The position numbers and the translations under genes were made by a program. A stretch of 64,000 bases of DNA from the NCBI GenBank assembly GCA_034420695.1, contig DAOULB010000032.1, positions 80,828 to 144,827 of the forward strand, given 5' to 3'. Shown piece by piece: positions 1-7,267 of this stretch; the first letter of the stretch is position 1; each line of letters begins with the position of its first letter. This stretch comes from Io17-Chloro-G2 sp034420695. Lineage in GTDB: Bacteria > Chloroflexota > Dehalococcoidia > Lucifugimonadales > UBA3495. The notes under the pieces are model-generated. The model had not been told where the DNA came from, did not search any database, and saw nothing but the letters and a program-made list of their open reading frames with translations.

Positions 1-153
1 GACTGGATGGACGTTAACGTAGCCTCCTACCGGGACGCTGATGCCGACCACGGCAACCTGACGCTGTACGACGCGGTCCGGGTGAACTTCGAGATCTGGG
101 GCATCGACGACGACCAAGCCCATCACTTGGTGGAGCTTTGGAAACAGCGTTGA
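1..153 (+). CDS. C-terminal end of an unidentified protein (cut by window edge)
   Basis: An open frame enters from the left edge and stops at a TGA at 151-153. The visible 50 residues are acidic and include a Trp-Met-Asp start, the stretch NLTLYDAVRVNFEIWGI and the end VELWKQR. I do not recognise the family. The stop lies 109 bases before the next gene on the same strand, so co-transcription is possible. Confidence 0.5.
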   Translation, partial: DWMDVNVASYRDADADHGNLTLYDAVRVNFEIWGIDDDQAHHLVELWKQR

Positions 154-220
154 CCCCTCTACGGTTCGGTCGCCGTGGCGACCCCGGATACCACCGTGGA
201 CTTGGTTTCCCACGAGGAAG

Positions 221-250
221 CCCACTAACAGACATCCCACTAACAGACAT
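221..250. repeat. Tandem duplication of a 15-bp unit
   Basis: The unit cccactaacagacat occurs twice head-to-tail with no mismatch, just before the ribosome-binding site (ggggag) of the next gene. It looks like a replication-slippage duplication. No function is evident. Confidence 0.8.
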
Positions 251-262
251 CGGGGAGTCCTA

Positions 263-1195
263 ATGCGCATCTGCTCCTTTCTGCCAAGCGCCACCGAGAT
301 AGTGTACGAGTTGGGGCTGGAAGACCAGCTCCTTGGGGTCACCCATGAATGTGACTTTCCGGCGGGCGCGAGCGATAAGCCGCACGTGGTGCGCAGCGTT
401 TTTGAGGGCACCCAACCCAGCAGCGCGGAGATCAGCCAGGTCATCTCCAAGCGGCTGGAAGAAGGGCTGGGCATCTACGAGATCGACCAGGACGTACTTC
501 AAGGCGCCCAGCCCGACCTGCTATTGACCCAGGCCATCTGCGAGGTTTGAGCAATCTCCTCCCGGCAGGTGGCCGAGGCAAGCGTCAGTTTAGACAAGGA
601 ACCCCAGGTCATTTCACTGGACCCGCAGTTGGTGGGTGACGTGCTGGAAGACATTCTCAGCGTGGGCCGGGCTACCGGGACGCTGGAGAAGGCCCAGGCC
701 ATCACCGGCAGGATGCAGTCCCGCATTGATGCCGTGGCGGATAGGGCGGCAAGGGCCGCTTCCAAGCCGCGGGTGCTGAGCCTGGAGTGGATAGACCCAT
801 TGATTTATTCAGGTCACTGGATTCCGGAAATGGTAGAACTGGCGGGGGGTGAGAACTGCTTCGGGAGCAAGGACGCCGGCTCGGGGCCGATGGAGTGGGA
901 CCAGCTGGTGGCCAGCGAGCCCGAGGTGATTATCTTCATGCCCTGCGGATTCGACGTGAAGAGGGCCCTGCAGGACGTGCCCTTACTGGCTGCCAATGAG
1001 GCTTGGGCTTCCCTGCCGGCGGTGCGGGAGCAACGGGTGTACATTATCGACGCCAGCGCCTACACCAGCCGCTCCGGCCCCCGGCTGGTCACCGGGCTGG
1101 AAATCATGGCGGAGATGATTCACCCGGAGTTGTTCTCGGGCTTGATCCCGGAGGCGGGGGCGCTGCGGGTCTTCGGCAACTTGGCGAAGGTGTAG
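263..1195 (+). CDS. Cobalamin/iron-siderophore-binding-like protein (BtuF/COG0614 family) with an in-frame TGA at a conserved Cys
   Basis: The two open segments 263-547 and 551-1195 lie in one frame and together make a 310-residue periplasmic-binding-protein-type product, a normal length for BtuF-like proteins. The first part starts MRICSFLPSATEIVYELGL, the family's typical opening, preceded by ggggag at a good distance. There is no signal peptide, as in the cytosolic-looking subgroup annotated as cobalamin-binding. The family motif Cys-(Asp/Glu)-Val-Cys-Ala-Val-Ser reads here Cys-Glu-Val-TGA-Ala-Ile-Ser, so codon 96 (548-550) is a stop where a Cys is expected. The second part carries the usual 'vLSLEWIDPLIYSGHWIPEM' and 'GGENCFG' regions. 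Either the gene is a pseudogene or assembly error, or TGA is read through (see findings). No transporter genes adjoin it. Confidence 0.75.
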
Positions 1196-1249
1196 ATACT
1201 CGAGGCGGTTGAATTAGGGTAAGGACCCTTTTGCTGATGGGACCAAAGC

Positions 1250-1750
1250 CTATTGGGCTTTAGTCTTGGCTCTTTGCGCTTTGTCTGCGCACTCCCGGAA
1301 GCCTAAGGCACCGTAATGAGACCAGTACGCATACTCTTCTAATGCGTTCCTAACTGCAGGTGTGGCGGTATAGCTAAACTTAAGGCCTTCCTCACGGTAT
1401 TTCTTCGATTCGAGCCACCGGGGAGCGTTTTCCCGTACGATATCCAATAGCTTTTTGTGCTTGATTAAGTACCAGTTTCCTGTTCCATCAAGGGTGAAGC
1501 ACATGTACAAGTCTTTGCGGCCCAGGTATTTCTTGTCTATAACCAGACAGGTTTTGAGCTGGACCTCAAGGGTCTTCCCAGTATCTTTGTGGTGAGCCAG
1601 AAAGTCCGCCCCCTTCCAGTCATCGGCCAACCTGATGCAGTCGAAGCCGTATTCGGCTAACACTGCTGCCGCCTTAAAGAAGTTGTACGACTCGATAGGT
1701 TTAGAGTTCTTGCCTGTCTTCTCGGAGTAGGAGATATGTTCGAATTCCAT
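1250..1750 (-). CDS. Hypothetical protein with PD-(D/E)XK nuclease-like motif
   Basis: A 166-residue protein. Residues around 45-70 read GADFLAHHKDTGKTLEVQLKT, that is an Asp followed about 12 residues later by Glu-x-Gln-x-Lys. This fits the D...(D/E)xK active-site pattern of PD-(D/E)XK nucleases, preceded by a helix with a conserved-looking FDCIRLADDWKG. No signal peptide or membrane segment is seen. The ATG at 1750 was chosen because GGTGG lies just upstream; a GTG three codons earlier is the alternative. No methyltransferase or helicase adjoins it, so a restriction system is not supported. The nuclease assignment is motif-based inference. Confidence 0.6.
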   Translation of the reverse strand: MEFEHISYSEKTGKNSKPIESYNFFKAAAVLAEYGFDCIRLADDWKGADFLAHHKDTGKTLEVQLKTCLVIDKKYLGRKDLYMCFTLDGTGNWYLIKHKKLLDIVRENAPRWLESKKYREEGLKFSYTATPAVRNALEEYAYWSHYGALGFRECADKAQRAKTKAQ

Positions 1751-1798
1751 AGCTTCCACCCTTCTCTGATGACTCGCTGATTAGGACTGCTTGCCACA

Positions 1799-2470
1799 TC
1801 AGTTGAGGCGGGAGCCGCGGAAGGGGTTGCGCTTGGTGACTTCCTCGGCCAGTACCTCGTTTCCCCTGTGGAGCAGGGGCAGGAGCCGTTCAAGCCTCTC
1901 TCCGGCGTTAGGCATTTCAAGGATGGACTGTTTCAGGTCGTTAGGCAGGTCCAAGCTGCCGGCCACTCCATAGGACAGGGCCACGGGGTCTTGGGGCGGT
2001 TCGGAGCGCGCGGTCCAGCCGCCGCTCAGGGCCGCCAAGTAGCCCCGGTAGGTGGAGTAGGCCTCGCCCACCTCGGCCAGCACGCTGGGGGAGGGTTCAC
2101 CGGCGGGCTCCTCCAGGAATTCTACTTGGCCCACCAAGATGGGCATCTGCCGGGTCATTTCCACAACCTGGAAGCGGCGTTCTCCCACGGTCATGAGATT
2201 CATCCGGCCGCCTTCCAAGTGGTCAACCTGGACTATCCTGGCGGTGGTGCCCAAGCGGAAGGGAATAGCTCCGCCGCCTACTTCCTGGCCTTCCCGGATG
2301 AGCAGGACGCCGAAGGGACTCTGGTTGTCCAGGCAGTCCCCGATCATCTGCTTGTAGCGTTCTTCGAAGATGTGGAGGGGCAACCCCATGCCCGGGAACA
2401 GCACCAAGTTCAGGGGGAAGAGGGGCAGTTCCACCGTAGGGCTACCGGAAGGTTCACTCGGCTGGACCAT
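1799..2470 (-). CDS. LON substrate-binding (peptidase S16 N-terminal) domain protein
   Basis: A 223-residue stand-alone LON domain. The N-terminal half shows the family signature: VELPLFPLNLVLFPGMGLPL, then HIFEERYKQMI, GVLLIREG, GTTARIVQVDHLEGGRMNLMTVGERRFQV. There is no AAA+ ATPase or Lon protease domain, so this is the short bacterial form (COG2802), whose biochemical role is poorly defined and may be substrate recruitment. The C-terminal 100 residues are helical and end in a small basic tail. It starts at an ATG and runs in the same direction as the HNH-type gene upstream. Confidence 0.88.
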   Translation of the reverse strand: MVQPSEPSGSPTVELPLFPLNLVLFPGMGLPLHIFEERYKQMIGDCLDNQSPFGVLLIREGQEVGGGAIPFRLGTTARIVQVDHLEGGRMNLMTVGERRFQVVEMTRQMPILVGQVEFLEEPAGEPSPSVLAEVGEAYSTYRGYLAALSGGWTARSEPPQDPVALSYGVAGSLDLPNDLKQSILEMPNAGERLERLLPLLHRGNEVLAEEVTKRNPFRGSRLN

Positions 2471-2542
2471 AACCCCGTGAGTATATCCCCCTCACAACCT
2501 GCAATCAAGGAAGAGCGGGCGGACGGAAAGGCGCGGGCCCGG

Positions 2543-2950
2543 TCAGCGGCGGCGGACGGAGCGGCGCACCGGGAAGCTGGCGTGGCCCTTCTGCCGCCGG
2601 GCCCACTTGAGGTAGCGGGCCATTTCGGGATTGGCCTCGATGGCTTGGATGGAGTCCAATTCCTTGGCGAGGGTGGCGACGGAGAAGGTGGCGTGCAACT
2701 GGCGGTGGCAGGTGGAGCAGAGGGAGGCCTTGGGGCCGAAACGTCCGCCTTGGGCCTTGGGGACGAGGTGATGGACGGTTATCCGGGGAGTTTCCCGCAG
2801 GCAGAGCTGGCAGCGCTCCAGGGCTTCTTTCTTCTTGGCGGGGTCTGACTTCCCGGTAGGGGCTGTCTCTCCGGCGGGGACGGTCTCTCTCCCGATGACG
2901 GCCTTGCCAGCCGGGGAGACGCTTGTTGCTCTGAGCCGCCGCTTTGCCAC
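2543..2950 (-). CDS. HNH endonuclease-family protein
   Basis: A 135-residue basic protein. A Cys-x2-Cys pair (CQLC) is followed by TVHHLVPKAQGG and then CSTCHRQLHATFS. This is the arrangement of an HNH nuclease with a structural zinc held by two CxxC pairs and the catalytic His-His. The N-terminal 40 residues are low-complexity and rich in Gly, Ala and Lys. DNA cleavage is inferred from the family. There is no adjacent phage or restriction gene. Its end lies about 70 bp upstream of the LON-domain gene, in the same direction. Confidence 0.8.
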   Translation of the reverse strand: MAKRRLRATSVSPAGKAVIGRETVPAGETAPTGKSDPAKKKEALERCQLCLRETPRITVHHLVPKAQGGRFGPKASLCSTCHRQLHATFSVATLAKELDSIQAIEANPEMARYLKWARRQKGHASFPVRRSVRRR

Positions 2951-2992
2951 AGCCTACCTGCCTTGCCTCCTCAACTTGTCCACCCGTTTAGG

Positions 2993-3475
2993 CTACCCGT
3001 TTTGTGAGGACTCAAGGAACCGCCAGCCCGGCAGGTCGACCTTCCACTCGCCGTCTTCCCAGAGCATGGGCAGCATGATGCCGGACATTAGCCTCCCGGA
3101 GGAGACGACGCTGTCGTCCTCGGTTATGCCGAAGGGGAGGAAGGCGAAGGCGTGAAGGTTGTCCACGTACCGGGTCGGGGATATGCCCAAGTCGGTAAGG
3201 TCTTCCAAGGGCCAGAGGCTCAATACGGTGTTGCGGAAGTCCTCCAACAGGGACTCCCGGCTGGGGTGGCCGGAGTCGTAGGCGGCGCGGTAGGCAATCT
3301 GCATGTCGATGCTGTTACGGGTGGCCCACACGCCCAGGCGCATGCCGCGGGTCTCCTTGGACAGCATGGACCAAGCCAAGTCCATCTCCCCTTCCCGGAT
3401 GGCATGGGCGAATGTCCCGGCACGCTCGCCGCAGTCGTCGGGTTCGTCGCTCCTTCTTCTACCGGGCATCCTCAC
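2993..3475 (-). CDS. Hypothetical protein, NTF2/lumazine-binding-like length
   Basis: A 160-residue soluble protein without signal peptide. The order of a helix with AHAIREGEMDLAWSMLSKETR, a middle containing LEDFRNTVLSLWPLEDL, and a C-terminal strand pair ending WEDGEWKVDLPGWRFL is reminiscent of the SnoaL/NTF2-like cone fold. I cannot identify a family with confidence. It is followed in the same direction by the HNH gene. Confidence 0.5.
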   Translation of the reverse strand: MRMPGRRRSDEPDDCGERAGTFAHAIREGEMDLAWSMLSKETRGMRLGVWATRNSIDMQIAYRAAYDSGHPSRESLLEDFRNTVLSLWPLEDLTDLGISPTRYVDNLHAFAFLPFGITEDDSVVSSGRLMSGIMLPMLWEDGEWKVDLPGWRFLESSQNG

Positions 3476-3545
3476 GGGGAATACGGGTCCTCCGATTGAA
3501 CTATTGATGGGCAGGGGCCGACTACATATTGAGGATCATGAAGCA

Positions 3546-3569
3546 GGGGCCGGTTTCAAACCGGTCCCT
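3546..3569. repeat. REP-like palindrome, copy 1
   Basis: Inverted repeat ggggccggttt / aaaccggtccc with a one-base centre, overlapping the stop codon of the gamma-glutamyltransferase gene. It is one of four related palindromes in the window (7190, 10405, 22526), all with a ggtttcaaacc or ggcttcaaacc core and followed by cta. At this position it could also act as a transcription-ending hairpin. Confidence 0.7.
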
Positions 3570-5298
3570 ACCAGCCGACGGCGTAGCCGTCGCGGCGGGG
3601 GTCGGCCGCCCCGGAAATGGTGTCTTCCTCTTGGTCCACCTGAATCATTACCTCGCTGCCGGTGGCTTCCCAAGGACCGATGAGCTGGAGGCGGTGCCCA
3701 CGGGAGGCCAATCCATCGCGCACCCCGCCGGGGAAGCGGCTTTCAAGGTAGAGAAGATCGTCGCAGGTGTGGGGGTAGTTGGACTCGGTGGGATCCTGGG
3801 TGTTGCGCCAGCGGGGGGCCTCCACCGCTTCGGCCACGGTCATGCCGAAATCCAGGACGTGGCTGATGACCTGCAGGTTGGTCTGGACTTGGGTGTCGGC
3901 TCCCGGGGTGCCGCAGACCAAGGCCAGGCGCGCCGGGTGACCGGCGTTCCCGTTGCCACCGATTCCGTCGGCGGGGTCCCGGAAGACCATCAGGGGGTTC
4001 ATGGTGTGGCGAACGCGTTTGCCAGGGGCGAGGCAGTCGACGTGGTCCGGCTCCAAGTGCCAGTAGGTCATGCGGTTGTTGAGCAGGATGCCGGTGTTCC
4101 CGGCGATGTAGCGGGAACCCCAGGCGCTCTGGATGCTTTGCAACTGGCAGACGGCGTTGCCCCAACGGTCCACCACGGCGAAGCAGGTGGTGTCCTCTTC
4201 GGGGTGCACGGAACCGGCAGCGAGCTTGGCACCGGCCCCTGCTTGCCGGTGAGCCCAAGGGTTGCCGGCGGGCGGAGAGGCTGCCTTGGCGGAGTCTATG
4301 AGTGCGGCCCTCTGGCGGGCGTAGTCCTTGGACAGCAGCCCTTCAATGGGGACGTCGATGAAGTCGGGGTCGGCGACGAAGGCCTCCCGGTCGGCAAAGG
4401 CCAGCTTCTTGGCTTCCACCATCAGGTGAATGCTCTCGGCGGTGTTGCAGCCCAGGGAACGGAGGTCGAACTGCTCCACCAAGCTCAACTCTTGGAGCAA
4501 CACGTGGCCGCTGGAGTTGGGGGGCGCTTCGTAAACGGTGTGACCGCGGTAGGTGGTGGAAATGGGCTCCTGCCAGCGGGAGCGGCAGTTGGCAAAGTCC
4601 TCCAAGGACAGGATGCCGCCCTGCTCCCGGCTGAACTCGACGATGGCCTGGGCTATCTCTCCCTCATAGAAGGCGTCCCTTCCGCCTTCGACGATGGAGC
4701 GGAAGGTGCGGGCCAAGTCCCTTTGGTAGATGGCCTGTCCGGGCTGGAGGGGGGCGCCGTCCCGGGTGAAGACGGCCTTGGACGTGGGGAATTCGCAGAG
4801 CAGGGAGTCCCCGGCGATGGCCCGGGAGAGCACGTGGCTGACGGGGAAGCCGTTATCGGCCAAGTCGATGGCCGGGGCGAAGACGTCGGCCAGGGGCAGG
4901 GAGCCGTAGCGCTGATGGGTGGAGAGCCAGCTATCCACCAGGCCCGGTACCGAGACGGAGAGAATGCCCGTGGCGGGAATGCCGCCCAGGACATTTGCGT
5001 AGTAGTCGCGGGTGGCGGCGAAGGGGGCGGCCCCGGTGCCGTTGCAGACCTCCACCGCGGCGGCGTCCTGGCGGTAAACCATGATGAAGCCGTCGCCGCC
5101 GACTCCTGACATCAGGGGCTCGACCACGTTCAGAGCGGCGGCGGTAGCTATAGCGGCATCAATGGCGTTGCCGCCCCGCTGCAACATGGCTATCCCGGCT
5201 TGGGAGGCCAGGGGGTGGCCGGAGGAGACCATGCCATTGCGGCCCATGACCACCGGGCGGTGGGCTTCGAAGTTGATACCGTGGGGTGAACCGGTCAT
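3568..5298 (-). CDS. ggt: Gamma-glutamyltransferase
   Basis: A 576-residue Ntn-hydrolase that cleaves gamma-glutamyl bonds in glutathione and related peptides. The opening GRNGMVSSGHPLASQAGIAMLQRGGNAIDAAIA and the middle PMSGVGGDGFIMVY are diagnostic. Self-processing is expected at the Thr-Thr pair in EEDTTCFAVVDRWGNAV (about residues 370-371), which would leave a small subunit of about 200 residues. The 'GSRYIAGNTGILLNNRM' substrate loop follows. The ATG at 5298 was chosen over the upstream start at 5322 because GGAGGG lies 6 bases before it. There is no obvious signal peptide, so the enzyme may be cytosolic. Confidence 0.93.
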   Translation of the reverse strand: MTGSPHGINFEAHRPVVMGRNGMVSSGHPLASQAGIAMLQRGGNAIDAAIATAAALNVVEPLMSGVGGDGFIMVYRQDAAAVEVCNGTGAAPFAATRDYYANVLGGIPATGILSVSVPGLVDSWLSTHQRYGSLPLADVFAPAIDLADNGFPVSHVLSRAIAGDSLLCEFPTSKAVFTRDGAPLQPGQAIYQRDLARTFRSIVEGGRDAFYEGEIAQAIVEFSREQGGILSLEDFANCRSRWQEPISTTYRGHTVYEAPPNSSGHVLLQELSLVEQFDLRSLGCNTAESIHLMVEAKKLAFADREAFVADPDFIDVPIEGLLSKDYARQRAALIDSAKAASPPAGNPWAHRQAGAGAKLAAGSVHPEEDTTCFAVVDRWGNAVCQLQSIQSAWGSRYIAGNTGILLNNRMTYWHLEPDHVDCLAPGKRVRHTMNPLMVFRDPADGIGGNGNAGHPARLALVCGTPGADTQVQTNLQVISHVLDFGMTVAEAVEAPRWRNTQDPTESNYPHTCDDLLYLESRFPGGVRDGLASRGHRLQLIGPWEATGSEVMIQVDQEEDTISGAADPRRDGYAVGW

Positions 5299-5418
5299 GG
5301 CAACCCTCCAACGCGCTCCCAATAGATTAGGGGATTATAACCCAAACCAAACCAAACGCCGGATTTGAAAGTCCTTTACAGAACACCCGTAGCCGGGGAT
5401 ACTTGTCAACAGTTAGGG

Positions 5419-5448
5419 GTGTACCATGTGGGTATAATCGTGGTGTAC
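5419..5448 (+). promoter_or_regulatory. Promoter -10 element flanked by ggtgtac direct repeats
   Basis: A perfect tataat lies at 5433-5438, 24 bases before the ATG of the HEPN-like gene. It is bracketed by two ggtgtac repeats (5419-5425 and 5442-5448). A -35 match is poor (ttgtca at 5403 is too far). The repeats straddling the -10 box suggest an operator. Confidence 0.5.
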
Positions 5449-5461
5449 AGGAGAGCGACCG

Positions 5462-5854
5462 ATGGTTCCCACCGACCTAGTCAACGACATTTTCTCAGAT
5501 GCTCAGCAGTTGTATGAAGAGGCGATCTCACGGCTTGAGGCGGGGGACATTCGGGATGCGGCAGAAAAGGCGTGGGGTGCTACCCTGCGTGCTACCAACG
5601 CCTTGATTCTTCACCATACCGGGGAAGAACCACTGAAGACCCCAGAGACCTCCAGGCTGTTGGATGTTGTTGTTGCACGGATGCCTGACGCCAAGGCTAT
5701 TGTAGGCAGATACTACTCCCGACAATCCCGGTTACATGGTGATTGTTTCTACTTGGGATTGCCGCCAACGCCAGATACTGAGCGTCGCATCCGGGAGACC
5801 GCACGTTACATAGAAGACGCTAGAATGCTGGCTGCCAATTCTCCAGATTCGTAG
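5462..5854 (+). CDS. PaREP1/HEPN-like domain protein (copy A)
   Basis: A 130-residue all-helical protein. The core ARLEAGD-type helix followed by IRDAAEKAWGATLRATNALI and, about 60 residues later, YYSRQSRLHGDCFY matches the PaREP1 family, which has the HEPN four-helix fold. HEPN proteins are often RNases or toxins, but the classical R-x4-6-H motif is only arguably present (RQSRLH). Two further homologues occur in the window (32392 and 40897). There is no nucleotidyltransferase (MNT) or antitoxin partner next to it. It has its own promoter and a strong terminator, so it is a single-gene unit. AGGAGAG precedes the ATG. Confidence 0.72.
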   Translation: MVPTDLVNDIFSDAQQLYEEAISRLEAGDIRDAAEKAWGATLRATNALILHHTGEEPLKTPETSRLLDVVVARMPDAKAIVGRYYSRQSRLHGDCFYLGLPPTPDTERRIRETARYIEDARMLAANSPDS

Positions 5855-5889
5855 CTAAAACGTTTGGGAGTTTACTTTCCGAAGCAGGA

Positions 5890-5920
5890 AGACCCCGGTT
5901 AGGCCGGGGTCTCTTGTTTG
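5890..5920 (+). terminator. Rho-independent terminator
   Basis: Stem agaccccgg / ccggggtct (9 bp, 5890-5898 with 5904-5912), five-base loop, then cttgtttg. It sits 35 bases after the HEPN-like stop codon. Confidence 0.8.
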
Positions 5921-6012
5921 CTTCGGGTTAAATTCCCAATTAATTAGGCCCCGAATGCACGGGGCCCAACTGAATTGACCTGTTACGGGTGACCTATTAA
6001 AGAGGGCTTGGC

Positions 6013-6384
6013 TTAATGGCCGCCGCAGCCGCCGTTACCGCACCCGCAGCCGCCGTTGCCGCAGCCGCAACCACCGGAGCCACAACCGCCGGCGCTGGCG
6101 TACATGGGATTGTTGATGACGAATCCGACCTGCCCGCCGAAGTTTTCCACGTAGTCGATGGTGGCGTCTTCCAGGAAGGGGGCGCTGTCGGAGTCCATGA
6201 GGAAGTTGACGCCGTCGACGTTGAGAACGGTGTCGTCGGTCTGGGTCTCCTTCTCCATGGTCAGCATGTACTGGAGGCCGCCGGTCTCAGCGGGCATGGC
6301 AATGACGCGCAGGGAGCCTTCAAGTTCGCCTTGATCCTGCATTACTTCCTTGAGCTTTTCGACTGCCAGAGTAGTGACTTCCAT
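6013..6384 (-). CDS. HesB/IscA-like iron-sulfur protein with Cys-Gly-rich tail
   Basis: A 123-residue protein. It opens MEVTTLAVEKLKEVM, has the A-type carrier beta core (LRVIAMPAETGGLQYML) and the family's VDGVNFLMDSDSAPFLEDATIDYVEN, and ends with GFVINNPMYAS. These are the landmarks of IscA/SufA/ErpA-type scaffold proteins. Two things are unusual. The first conserved Cys (normally C-x-G-x-x-Y) is replaced: AETGGLQY has none. The usual C-terminal Cys-Gly-Cys is expanded into a 25-residue tail with six Cys, built from a GGCGCGN unit. The tail probably binds metal. Delivery of Fe-S clusters is inferred only. No other isc or suf gene is close. Confidence 0.8.
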   Translation of the reverse strand: MEVTTLAVEKLKEVMQDQGELEGSLRVIAMPAETGGLQYMLTMEKETQTDDTVLNVDGVNFLMDSDSAPFLEDATIDYVENFGGQVGFVINNPMYASAGGCGSGGCGCGNGGCGCGNGGCGGH

Positions 6385-6626
6385 TTTTCCAGTCTCTCCT
6401 GCTTACAGCCGCTCCCGGCGCAAGGCGCCAGCCCGCAGCGTAGGATACTGTTGTTGGCCCGCACAAACTAACATACGGGAGCAAGCCAAGTCAACGGCGC
6501 AAAGGGCCCCGGAAGAGCGTTTCGAAAGGTGTCTCAATCCGGGGGAGGAAGGGCTATGGGAGGGAGCGGCGAGGGGCTTGAAGGAAGGACAACCCGGCTT
6601 GGAGAGAGGGGATACAGGTCCTGAGC

Positions 6627-6789
6627 TGTCCGGGAGCGGCCCCGTTTGTCCACGTTTGTCGTACTTTTGACCCGTTTTGTCAGTGTTTTGGTCAATTTTG
6701 TCCCGATTTGTCCCGGTTTGTCCTAGCTGGCAGCTTTGAAATTTTGAAATTTCGGGACAAAAGTGGACATGCGGGACAAAAGTGGACAT
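6627..6789. repeat. Helically phased TGTCC / GGACA repeat array
   Basis: TGTC(C)-type motifs, mostly preceded by ttt, begin at 6627, 6647, 6657, 6668 (tgac), 6678, 6689 (tggtc), 6699, 6709 and 6719, so the spacing is 10 or 11 bases (20 once). After a 30-base AT-rich centre with gaaattttgaaatttc, the motif reappears inverted as GGACA at 6755, 6765, 6774 and 6784. The last block is a perfect duplication of the 18-mer cgggacaaaagtggacat with a 19-bp period. The design resembles centromere-like or iteron sites that load a protein cooperatively on one helix face. Confidence 0.75.
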
Positions 6790-7012
6790 TTGTATTTGGG
6801 AGACTGTTCCAGGCACTAGCTGAGAAGGGTTGCGGGCGTTCATACAACTGCCATTGTACAAGGGAGTAATTCCGGCAGGGAAGCGGCAAATGTCACTGGG
6901 AGAAGGAGGCGTGAAGGGTCAGGAAAGAGCAGGCGTGGGCGGGCATCGATGAGATGGGGGCCTGGAAGGCATCACCGGGGAGGACGGGACGGCAATTGGT
7001 GACATCCTCCGG

Positions 7013-7040
7013 TTGACACGCAGGAAAACACTTCTCTAGT
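7013..7040 (+). promoter_or_regulatory. Candidate sigma70-type promoter
   Basis: Perfect -35 ttgaca at 7013-7018 and a weak -10 (tctagt, 7035-7040) at 16-base spacing. The hairpin plus T-run terminator at 7101-7136 lies about 60 bases downstream, so the predicted transcript is short. Confidence 0.45.
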
Positions 7041-7045
7041 GTGGT

Positions 7046-7136
7046 CTTAGCAGTTTCATTCACATAGGGCAGGGGAGAGGCGGCAAGCTTCTCCGAGAGG
7101 AAAGGGACGACCCTGGACGGGCGTCCCTTTTTTGTT
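7046..7136 (+). ncRNA. Candidate small RNA ending in a rho-independent terminator
   Basis: About 90 bases between the promoter at 7013 and a strong terminator. The terminator stem is aaagggacg / cgtcccttt (7101-7109 with 7122-7130), followed by tttgtt. A second stem, ggaga / tctcc, precedes it. There is no start codon with a ribosome-binding site and no ORF worth calling. It resembles no RNA family known to me. It may instead be a leader or attenuator of the capsid operon starting at 7268. Confidence 0.4.
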
Positions 7137-7189
7137 GGGACCTCATTTAATTGAACATCTTCGAAGTGACGGTTAGTCCTACGGCGGCA

Positions 7190-7210
7190 GGACGGGTTTC
7201 AAACCCGTCC
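7190..7210. repeat. REP-like palindrome, copy 2
   Basis: ggacgggttt - c - aaacccgtcc, perfect 10-bp arms, followed by cta. It belongs to the dispersed family also found at 3546, 10405 and 22526. It lies 58 bases before the prohead-protease start. Confidence 0.75.
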
Positions 7211-7267
7211 CTACGTTAGCCATCAATACTAAGGTTTCGTTCTAATTCGGGCCGGAGGAGCAGAGAG

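Larger units (their letters stand above)
6385..7267. other. Long intergenic region upstream of the capsid cassette
   Basis: No credible gene lies in these 880 bases. The region contains the phased repeat array (6627-6789), a promoter plus hairpin-terminated short transcript (7013-7135) and a REP-like palindrome (7190-7210). The remaining sequence is purine-rich on the + strand (gaagg/ggagag runs) without other structure that I can see. Confidence 0.7.

Noticed and set aside
1868..2848. 326-residue rightward ORF
   Set aside because: It spans two real leftward genes (LON-domain and HNH proteins) and has no ribosome-binding site.
1250..2950. Restriction or defence island from the PD-(D/E)XK-like and HNH proteins
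   Set aside because: No methyltransferase, helicase or specificity protein is near; the genes flank a housekeeping-type LON-domain gene.
3529..5109. 526-residue rightward ORF
   Set aside because: It runs antisense through the well-identified gamma-glutamyltransferase gene; Gly/Val/Ala-rich composition is typical of shadow ORFs in GC-rich DNA.
6627..6789. CRISPR array interpretation of the phased repeats
   Set aside because: Motif period is 10-11 bases with no unique spacers of 30-40 bases and no cas genes; the same reasoning excludes the 20-bp ladder at 45641.
6403..6861. 152-residue leftward ORF with repeated Asp-Lys-Thr-Gly
   Set aside because: The repeats in the protein simply reflect the phased TGTCC DNA array; the rest is Ser/Pro-rich with no domain.
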